Positions 57,956-64,000 of a stretch of DNA of 64,000 bases are shown one piece after another. This DNA comes from Marivita sp. Lineage in GTDB: Bacteria; Pseudomonadota; Alphaproteobacteria; Rhodobacterales; Rhodobacteraceae. Both the position numbers and the translations under genes were made by a program. Within the stretch, counting starts at the first letter, position 1. Every line of letters begins with the position of its first letter. The stretch covers positions 23,261 to 87,260 of the forward strand of contig NZ_JAIPUT010000015.1 of assembly GCF_020055635.1 (NCBI RefSeq), read 5' to 3'. Under the pieces are notes generated by a model. The model ran no database searches and had not been told where the DNA came from. It saw only the letters and a list, made by a program, of their open reading frames with translations.

Positions 57956-58525
57956 TCATTCCGATGAATGGTCCCGGCCCGGCGCGGTCAGGGCTTTGCC
58001 CAGGCGGGGCAGCCGTGCCTTCTTGAGAAGCTGACGCAGGTTCCAGGGGCGGTCCGACAGCCGATTGGCCTCGTCATGGACCAGCGTCACGGCATGGTGC
58101 ACGGCCTCGGGGGCACTGGCGGCCAGACCGATCAGGAACGCGTCCGGATCGGAACGCGACAGCCCCTCTTCCGCCAGGATGTTGCGGGGGAAATCCTTGG
58201 CGTTTTCGGTCAGGATGAGATCGGCATTGCCGGAAATCGCGGCGGCCAGGACATGCACGTCATTGGCGTCCGGCAGCCAGAGACGATCCTGCAACCCCGC
58301 CGGCGGCACCGGCACACGCGCCTTGGGCCATTGCGCGGTGACCATGGCGATCTCGGCATCGGCCTGCACCTGCCCGGCCGGCCCCAGCTTGGCCGCGGCG
58401 CGGGACCATTCGTCAAGGATGCGTTGCGACCACAGCGGCGTGAACAGGCCCTGCCCGGCCACCGCCAGAAGAACCTCCCGCATCACCGTCGGGTACATCA
58501 CGCAGGTGTCGAGCAGAACCTTCAC
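57956..58525 (-). CDS. PIN-domain protein
   Basis: Predicted single-domain PIN ribonuclease of 189 residues. The acidic residues expected for metal binding are in VKVLLDTCVMYPT, ILDEW, LPDANDVHVLAAA and LILTENAKDFP. The start is GTG at 58525: its GTGA overlaps the TGA of the upstream RNA methyltransferase, which shows translational coupling. It resembles a Rhodobacteraceae PIN protein paired with an RNA methyltransferase. No VapB-like antitoxin gene is adjacent, so it is probably not a classical toxin. The RNA target is unknown. Confidence 0.82.
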   Translation of the reverse strand: MKVLLDTCVMYPTVMREVLLAVAGQGLFTPLWSQRILDEWSRAAAKLGPAGQVQADAEIAMVTAQWPKARVPVPPAGLQDRLWLPDANDVHVLAAAISGNADLILTENAKDFPRNILAEEGLSRSDPDAFLIGLAASAPEAVHHAVTLVHDEANRLSDRPWNLRQLLKKARLPRLGKALTAPGRDHSSE

Positions 58526-59718
58526 AGCCGGAAGAACAATGCCTTGAGATATCCCGATTCCGCCAGCTGTGGCAGCAACGGATGATCCGGCCCCGCCTGC
58601 CCGGTATGGATCAGCTGCGCCCGCCTGCCAGCCCGCCCGATGCCGCGCAGACAGGCCCCGGTGAAGGCCGACAGGTCGACCGCATGCGAACACGAACACA
58701 GAACCAGGTAGCCATCTTCGGCCACCAGCGGTGCCGACAGCCGCGCGATCCTCTCATAGGCGCGCAGGCCGGGTTCGCGGGCCTTGCTCGAGGGGGCAAA
58801 GGCCGGCGGGTCGCAGACCACGAGCTCGTATTGCGCCTGTTCCTCGCCAAGCGCGGTCAGCGCGTCGAAGGCGTCTGCCTTCGTCGTGCTCAGCTTGTCC
58901 GCGGCACCCATCCGCGCCGCACCTTCGGTTGCCAGGGCAAGCGCGGCCTCGGACCCGTCGACGCAATGCGCCTGCACCGCGCCATTCGCCAGCGCGGCAA
59001 GACCGAAGCCGCCGACATGCGAAAACACGTCGAGCACGCGCGCACCTCCGGCGAGGCGGGCCGCAAAGGCGTGGTTGGGGCGCTGGTCGAAGAAGAGCCC
59101 GGTCTTCTGACCGCCCACGAGGTCGGCCATGTAGGTGGCGCCGTTCATCTCGACCGGGATCGGCGCAGTCGGCGCATCGCCCAGCAGCACGGCATCGACA
59201 TCGTCGAGCCCTTCGAGCGACCGCCCCCGGCCCCCCGCGTTCTTGAGGATCGTCGTCACACCCGTGACCTCGGCGAGGGCCGCCGCAAGCTCGGGCAGCA
59301 GGACATCCGCCCAGGCCGCGTTGGGCTGCACCACCGCGATATCGCCGAAGCGGTCGATGATGACGCCGGGCAACCCGTCAGCCTCGGCATGGATCAGCCG
59401 GTAGAACGGCGACGGGAACAGCCGCTCGCGCAGCGTCAGCGCCTTGCGCAACCGGGCGGCGAACCAAGCCTGATCCGGATGCGCCGCCTCGGGCGTGTCG
59501 AGCACGCGGCCGATGATCTTGGAATTCGGGTTGACCCCCACCAATGCCAGCGGGCTGCGCTCGGCATCCTCGAGCACCGCGATGGTCCCCGGCGAAAGCG
59601 CGCGGGTGCGCCGGTCTGTGACGACCTCGTTGGCATAAACCCAAGGATAGCCGCGCCTGATCGCTTGCGGCTTGGTTTTGGGAAGAAGGCGGATTACGGG
59701 CAAAGGGGACGGTGTCAT
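58522..59718 (-). CDS. RlmI-like RNA methyltransferase
   Basis: SAM-dependent methyltransferase of 398 residues related to the RlmI 23S rRNA cytosine methyltransferase. A PUA-like N-terminus (LLPKTKPQAIRRGYPWVYAN) is followed by a Rossmann domain with GARVLDVFSHVGGFGLAAL, ELVVCDPPAFAPS and LVLCSCSHAV. RNA specificity cannot be read from sequence. Its TGA overlaps the GTG start of the PIN gene (GTGA), so the two proteins are coupled and may share a target RNA. Confidence 0.87.
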   Translation of the reverse strand: MTPSPLPVIRLLPKTKPQAIRRGYPWVYANEVVTDRRTRALSPGTIAVLEDAERSPLALVGVNPNSKIIGRVLDTPEAAHPDQAWFAARLRKALTLRERLFPSPFYRLIHAEADGLPGVIIDRFGDIAVVQPNAAWADVLLPELAAALAEVTGVTTILKNAGGRGRSLEGLDDVDAVLLGDAPTAPIPVEMNGATYMADLVGGQKTGLFFDQRPNHAFAARLAGGARVLDVFSHVGGFGLAALANGAVQAHCVDGSEAALALATEGAARMGAADKLSTTKADAFDALTALGEEQAQYELVVCDPPAFAPSSKAREPGLRAYERIARLSAPLVAEDGYLVLCSCSHAVDLSAFTGACLRGIGRAGRRAQLIHTGQAGPDHPLLPQLAESGYLKALFFRL

Positions 59719-59768
59719 ACCGCCCCCTTTACGCCCCTCGCTCCCAAGGGGAAAGCCCGTCCGTGATA

Positions 59769-60404
59769 TCAGAGGTCGTTGATTTTCTGAAGCAGGCCGA
59801 GATTCGCGTTCACATGGCCGCCAGGCAGCGTCAGTTCATCGGCGAACACGCGGGACAGATGCGCGATGATCCGCGCCTTCTGGGTCTGGCCCCGCGCCTC
59901 GGCCGAGATGGCCGTCTGACCGGACAGACCGTTCAGATCGGCGCTGACATCTTTTGTCGGGCCGATCTGCTGCCCCGTCTGCATATCGATCAGGCGGTAC
60001 TTGAAGTCGATGTCATGCACGCCGCCCACCGAATATCGCGCCTTTTCCGACAGGGCGTGGAACCGGGTGACCTGGACATCCATCCGGACGGGGCGATTCC
60101 CGTCGATCCGCGGCGCTGCCGATCGCAGCCCGGTTTCGAAGATGGCCCTCACCTGTTCATGGCGGTCCCCGATCGGCTCACCGCGCCAGACGATATCGCC
60201 TTTCGGGTAATAGAGATTGCGCTCGTTGACCTCGAGCGAGCGGGGCACCGAAACCGTGAAGCTGTCGATCCGGACGTCGGGCGGCGCCTCGGCCAGCATC
60301 GTGTCGTCGGGCATCGCCGAACGGCTCACCGGGTTGGGTGCGGCACAGGCGCCCAGCGTGATGGTCAGCATCAATCCGGCCAGGATCTTGAAAAGATATG
60401 TCAC
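59769..60404 (-). CDS. Conserved lipoprotein
   Basis: A 211-residue lipoprotein with lipobox [13 protein letters not shown], exported to the envelope. Mature residues include [20 protein letters not shown] and a beta-rich C-terminal half. I do not recognise a characterised family. The start is GTG at 60404, supported by AAGGAGG 6-7 nt upstream. It is divergent from edd. Confidence 0.75.
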   Translation of the reverse strand: MTYLFKILAGLMLTITLGACAAPNPVSRSAMPDDTMLAEAPPDVRIDSFTVSVPRSLEVNERNLYYPKGDIVWRGEPIGDRHEQVRAIFETGLRSAAPRIDGNRPVRMDVQVTRFHALSEKARYSVGGVHDIDFKYRLIDMQTGQQIGPTKDVSADLNGLSGQTAISAEARGQTQKARIIAHLSRVFADELTLPGGHVNANLGLLQKINDL

Positions 60405-60569
60405 GTATAGCCTCCTTCGCGGGGCGATTGCTCTTTTTTCTCCAGATCAGATTGACCACCGAAAGGGACGGTATCTTGGCCAAATCGGTACATTTTCCGG
60501 CAAATGGACACAGTCGGCGGCGGCCTTCTCGCCCGGTCATGGCTGGGCAAGGGTCTTGCAGGCCTTTAC

Positions 60570-60582
60570 TGTTAGCGCTAAC
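60570..60582. promoter_or_regulatory. LacI-type operator upstream of edd
   Basis: TGTTAGCGCTAAC; the 12-bp palindrome at 60571-60582 is identical to the zwf site, 48 bp before the edd ATG. This is the second copy of the probable CceR-type operator of the ED genes. Confidence 0.75.
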
Positions 60583-60630
60583 TTGACTACATCCCTGAAA
60601 AGACAACCTGCATATTTGCGCGGAGGCATC

Positions 60631-62442
60631 ATGGCACACTCGCTGAACGACACGATCAAACGGGTGACCGAACGTGTTCAGGAGCGCTCTGAAAGCGGCC
60701 GTGGCCGGTACCTGGAACGGATGCGCGCGGCGGCCTCCGATGGCCCGCGTCGCGCCCATCTGAGCTGCGGCAACCAGGCCCACGCCTATGCCGCGATGGG
60801 GCCGGACCAAGACACGCTCGCCACCGAACGGGTGCCGAATATCGGCATCGTCACCGCCTATAATGACATGCTGTCGGCGCACCAGCCGTTCGAAAGATAT
60901 CCCGACATCATCCGCAACGCCGCCCGCGCCGCCGGCGGCACGGCACAGGTCGCAGGCGGGGTTCCGGCGATGTGCGACGGCGTCACGCAAGGCCAGGTCG
61001 GCATGGAGCTGTCGCTGTTCTCGCGCGACGTGATCGCGCTGGCCGCCGGTGTGGCGCTCAGCCACAACACCTTCGATTCCGCGCTTTACCTCGGCGTCTG
61101 CGACAAGATCGTGCCCGGCCTTGTGATCGCGGCGGGCACGTTCGGCTATCTGCCGGGCCTCTTCATTCCGGCCGGTCCGATGCCCTCGGGTCTGCCGAAC
61201 GACGAAAAGTCGAAGGTGCGGCAGAAATTCGCCTCGGGCGAAGTCGGGCGCGACGAGCTGATGAAGGCCGAGATGGCATCGTATCACAGCCCGGGGACCT
61301 GCACCTTCTACGGCACCGCCAATTCCAACCAGATGCTGATGGAATTCATGGGCCTGCACCTGCCCGGCGCGTCGTTCGTCAATCCCGGCACGCCGCTGCG
61401 CGAGGCGCTGACCGTTGCGGGCACCGAACGGGCGCTCGAGATCACCCAGCTTGGCAACGATTACCGCCCGGTCTGCGACATCCTGGACGAAAAGGCGTTT
61501 GTGAACGGCATCGTCGGGCTGATGGCGACCGGCGGGTCCACCAACCTCGTGCTGCACCTGCCCGCCATGGCGCGCGCCGCGGGTGTCGAACTGCGGCTCG
61601 AGGATTTCGAGGACGTCTCTTCGGTCACGCCGCTGATGGCCAAGGTCTATCCGAACGGGCTGGCGGACGTGAACCATTTCCACGCCGCGGGCGGCCTGGG
61701 CTACATGATCGGCGAGCTGCTCAAGCACGGGCTGCTGCATGAAGAGGTCAAGACGGTCGCCGGGGACGGTCTGAGCCTCTATGCCCAGGAACCCAAGATC
61801 AGCGATGGCCGGGTTGTGTACGGCCCCGGCGCGGGAGAGACCCAGAACGACAGGATCCTGCGTCCGGCCAGCGACCCGTTCCAGGCCACCGGCGGTCTCA
61901 AGCAGCTTGAAGGCAATCTCGGCAAGGGCATGATGAAAACCTCTGCCGTGGAGCGTGAACGCCACGTGATCGAGGCCAAGGCGCGCGTGTTCCAAGAACA
62001 GGAAGACGTGAAAGCGGCTTTCAAGAACGGCGAGTTCATCGAAGACACCGTCGTCGTGGTGCGCTTTCAGGGGCCAAGCTCGAACGGGATGCCGGAATTG
62101 CATTCCCTGACCCCGGTTCTGGCGGTGTTGCAGGATCGCGGCTTGAAGGTGGCGCTGGTCACCGACGGGCGCATGTCCGGAGCGTCGGGCAAGGTGCCGT
62201 CGGCGATCCACGTGTCGCCCGAGGCAGCCAAGGGCGGCCCGCTGGCGCGGGTGCGGGACGGCGACCTTGTGCGCGTCGACGCGGTCAGCGGCCGGATCGA
62301 CTGCCTGGCCGAGGATTTCGACCAGCGCGAGCCGGTTACCGCCGACCTGAGCGGCAATGGGCATGGTGTCGGACGCGAATTGTTCGCCGCCTTCCGGGCC
62401 AATGTCGGGCTGGCGGAGAACGGCGCCGGTGTCGTTGTTTGA
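60631..62442 (+). CDS. edd: Phosphogluconate dehydratase
   Basis: Dehydrates 6-phosphogluconate to KDPG, the first reaction specific to the Entner-Doudoroff pathway. 603 residues of the IlvD/Edd family. The Fe-S cysteines are in [22 protein letters not shown] and [20 protein letters not shown] lies before the ATG at 60631; longer frames overlap the operator. eda follows after 42 bp. It shares the GTTAGCGCTAAC operator with zwf-pgl-pgi. Confidence 0.97.
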   Translation: MAHSLNDTIKRVTERVQERSESGRGRYLERMRAAASDGPRRAHLSCGNQAHAYAAMGPDQDTLATERVPNIGIVTAYNDMLSAHQPFERYPDIIRNAARAAGGTAQVAGGVPAMCDGVTQGQVGMELSLFSRDVIALAAGVALSHNTFDSALYLGVCDKIVPGLVIAAGTFGYLPGLFIPAGPMPSGLPNDEKSKVRQKFASGEVGRDELMKAEMASYHSPGTCTFYGTANSNQMLMEFMGLHLPGASFVNPGTPLREALTVAGTERALEITQLGNDYRPVCDILDEKAFVNGIVGLMATGGSTNLVLHLPAMARAAGVELRLEDFEDVSSVTPLMAKVYPNGLADVNHFHAAGGLGYMIGELLKHGLLHEEVKTVAGDGLSLYAQEPKISDGRVVYGPGAGETQNDRILRPASDPFQATGGLKQLEGNLGKGMMKTSAVERERHVIEAKARVFQEQEDVKAAFKNGEFIEDTVVVVRFQGPSSNGMPELHSLTPVLAVLQDRGLKVALVTDGRMSGASGKVPSAIHVSPEAAKGGPLARVRDGDLVRVDAVSGRIDCLAEDFDQREPVTADLSGNGHGVGRELFAAFRANVGLAENGAGVVV

Positions 62443-62484
62443 TGCATCACTTGAAGATCACCCTGCAAGATACGGAATTTTAAT

Positions 62485-63129
62485 ATGATTACTCCCGCCG
62501 AAGCCAGCACGGAATCCGAAAGGCTGTGCCGCCTTGCCCCGATCATTCCGGTACTGGTGGTCGAGGATGCCCGTGTCGCGCGCCCCTTGGCCGAGGCCCT
62601 TGTCGCCGGCGGCCTGCCGGTTCTCGAAGTGACCCTGCGCACCGAGGCTGCCCTTGACGTGATCCGCGAAATGGCGGCGGTCGAAGGCGGGGTTGTCGGG
62701 GCCGGCACCCTGCTCACCCCATCGGATGTGCAGGCGGCGGTCGGTGCGGGCGCAAGGTTCGGTGTCTCTCCGGGAGCGACAGACCTGTTGCTCGATGCCT
62801 GCGAGGCGGCGGACCTGCCGCTCCTGCCCGGTGCCGCCACCGCGTCCGAGGCGATGGCCCTGCTTGAGCGGGGATACACCGTGCAGAAGTTTTTCCCGGC
62901 CGAGGCAAATGGCGGCGTGCCTGCGCTCAAGGCCATAGGCGCGCCGATCCCGCAGGTGCGTTTCTGTCCCACCGGAGGCGTGTCCCTGAAGAACGCGCCG
63001 GACTACCTGGGGCTGTCGAACGTGCTGTGTGCCGGGGGCAGTTGGGTTGCACCGAAGGATTTGGTGACCAAGGGCGACTGGAAAGCCATCGAAGAACTCG
63101 CCCGCGAGGCCGCAGCCCTGTCGCGTTGA
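62485..63129 (+). CDS. eda: KDPG aldolase
   Basis: Splits 2-keto-3-deoxy-6-phosphogluconate to pyruvate and glyceraldehyde-3-phosphate. 214 residues. The Schiff-base lysine is in YTVQKFFPAEANGG, the catalytic glutamate in LEVTLRTEAAL, and GAGTLLTPSDVQAAV is typical. It is co-transcribed with edd. A near-perfect palindrome follows the stop (63148-63169). It is the last recognisable chromosomal gene before AT-rich DNA. Confidence 0.96.
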   Translation: MITPAEASTESERLCRLAPIIPVLVVEDARVARPLAEALVAGGLPVLEVTLRTEAALDVIREMAAVEGGVVGAGTLLTPSDVQAAVGAGARFGVSPGATDLLLDACEAADLPLLPGAATASEAMALLERGYTVQKFFPAEANGGVPALKAIGAPIPQVRFCPTGGVSLKNAPDYLGLSNVLCAGGSWVAPKDLVTKGDWKAIEELAREAAALSR

Positions 63130-63811
63130 GCGCAGAACGCGCCGGAGCAAGGCCTTTCGAAACGCCTTGGAGTGGAGACTAAAAAAACGAAATTTTAGCG
63201 TAAGTAGCTATTTTTACTGCATAAAAATATAACTCCTGCTTAAAGCAGACGTATCGGATTAACAAATTTACATCATCTGTTTCACAAAAGAGCGCCTTGT
63301 GAGCGAATTTTCGGGTAGCGGCACGTCGTTCCTCATCAGCTTTTTTAATAGACCCCGAAACGCGCAACACGCTCTAATCTCTGCGGAAGAGACATAAGAG
63401 CCTCCCCTGCGCTTATTGGTCACGTGCACGGGCGCCGGCGACAGTCGCGGAACGCTAATCTTCCTGGAGATCAACTTCTTCACGGCTTTCAGGCGATCCC
63501 GAGTATCGTCGCGACCGCGGTGAGGCGATGAAAGTCGCCGAGGGGCTTAAACGCGAAATTGACGTCAATTCTTCGCGCGGATATGAACTGGGTAGCTGTT
63601 CTTTGAAAGACACGCTCGATAAGGTCAGTCTCTTGCCGAACGCACAGACATGACGAATGCTTATGATAAGCCGGACCTAGGGGGCGGTAGGCTAGGTTTG
63701 CGGAGACCAGCCGTGAGCCTGACATTCAATCAACGCCCGATCAAGAAATGGAAATCAATACGATGCTTCGCAAACTTCCTGGTGAATTGCGACTGCTAAA
63801 GCGTCCGACTT
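63130..63811. other. AT-rich gap without recognised genes
   Basis: About 680 bp after eda. It begins with a 22-bp near-palindrome (63148-63169; half-site CAAGGC-C-TTTC, one C-C mismatch) of the post-stop type. From 63180 the base composition falls well below the rest of the window, with A and T runs. Open frames of 41-78 residues exist on both strands (for example 63268-63483 and 63489-63725 minus), but none resembles a protein I know or has a good ribosome-binding site. The region abuts an insertion sequence and looks like degraded accessory DNA. Confidence 0.6.
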
Positions 63812-64000
63812 TTAACCTGAAACATATCCGGCAGCCTTGAAGTAGTTCCAACACTCTTCCGGAGAAAAGATCGCAGATCTCGGCGATTGCATTGAACATG
63901 TCCGTGAAGCTGCGGGCACCGATACGGCGCAGGTGGGCTTTGAGCTTGGAGAACGCCATCTCAATTGGGTTCAGGTCGGGGCTGTACGGGGGCAAGAACA
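63812..64000 (-). pseudogene. IS630-family transposase, frameshifted 3' part
   Basis: Reads into the window from beyond 64000. LPPYSPDLNPIEMAFSKLKA is the DDE-domain end typical of IS630-type transposases, followed by HLRRIGARSFTDMFNAIAEI and CDLF. After CDLF the frame shifts: the family ending PEECWNYFKAAGYVSG with its TAA (63812-63814) is found in another frame, so one base is in excess or missing near 63865. The copy is therefore probably inactive, unless the shift is a sequencing artefact. Confidence 0.8.

Noticed and set aside
57956..58525. VapC toxin of a toxin-antitoxin pair
   Set aside because: No small antitoxin gene is next to it. The coupled upstream gene is a full-length RNA methyltransferase.
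60178..62364. 728-residue minus-strand frame opposite edd
   Set aside because: Antisense shadow of edd, which has all its Fe-S cysteine motifs.
63489..63725. 78-residue minus-strand frame as part of a second transposase
   Set aside because: No DDE or helix-turn-helix pattern was recognised in it, so it is described only as unassigned sequence.

Overview
The window is about 64 kb of a high-GC alphaproteobacterial chromosome, most likely a member of the Roseobacter group (Rhodobacteraceae). The evidence is the gene content and gene order: a Mur-type Fur regulator, a fused indolepyruvate ferredoxin oxidoreductase, the dnaB-alr-radA-cvpA-purF block, GTA-type lysis genes, an Entner-Doudoroff (ED) gene set with a LacI-type operator, and Roseobacter-style intergenic palindromes. 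Almost all of it is compact housekeeping DNA. Only the last ~0.8 kb looks accessory. No rRNA, tRNA or CRISPR array was seen.

Layout. 1-14 kb: 3' end of gltX, gltA, an acetyltransferase, a PaaG-like hydratase, ccmF-ccmH, a holin/endolysin pair of the gene-transfer-agent type, a cupin, a thioesterase, the zwf-pgl-pgi operon, a nucleoside hydrolase and a second acetyltransferase. 14-25 kb: a CBS-domain membrane protein, selO, three EamA transporters, a TerB-like protein, mur, eno, ccmE, argC, murI and an acyltransferase. 25-35 kb: indolepyruvate oxidoreductase with a divergent LysR regulator, a candidate small RNA, a DUF454 protein, purL, a HisA paralogue, and a two-part YeeE/YedE sulfur transporter with an upstream dyad. 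35-45 kb: a methyltransferase, a long acidic OmpA-family protein, a MoxR ATPase/CoxE-type VWA pair, a glycosyltransferase with an unknown protein, pyrC, pyrE and a secreted VWA protein. 45-53 kb: dnaB, alr, two small membrane proteins (one PqiA-like), a coiled-coil membrane protein, radA, cvpA and purF. 53-63 kb: a small conserved protein, bioY, an SDR, surE-pcm-nlpD, a PIN protein coupled to an RNA methyltransferase, a lipoprotein and edd-eda. 63.1-64 kb: AT-rich DNA without recognisable genes, then a frameshifted IS630-family transposase end.

How the genes work together. zwf, pgl, edd and eda make up the route from glucose-6-phosphate to pyruvate and glyceraldehyde-3-phosphate, with pgi feeding hexose phosphate in. 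The two loci are 48 kb apart but carry the same GTTAGCGCTAAC palindrome close to the start codon. A one-mismatch copy lies upstream of the likely eno promoter. This is the arrangement expected for a CceR-like LacI regulator that represses ED genes and activates lower-glycolysis or gluconeogenic genes. ccmF, ccmH and ccmE belong to cytochrome c maturation. pyrC, pyrE, purL, purF and cvpA are nucleotide-related. murI, alr, nlpD and the endolysin act on or supply cell wall.

The least explained signals are non-coding. They are a two-hairpin candidate sRNA with a CCUCCC motif behind lysR, tandem perfect palindromes directly after several stop codons, a large nested inverted repeat between moxR and a glycosyltransferase gene, and a start codon placed immediately after the gltA terminator. 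Start codons were moved from the longest reading frame where a ribosome-binding site, a stop/start overlap or the family N-terminus favoured it. No database search was possible.
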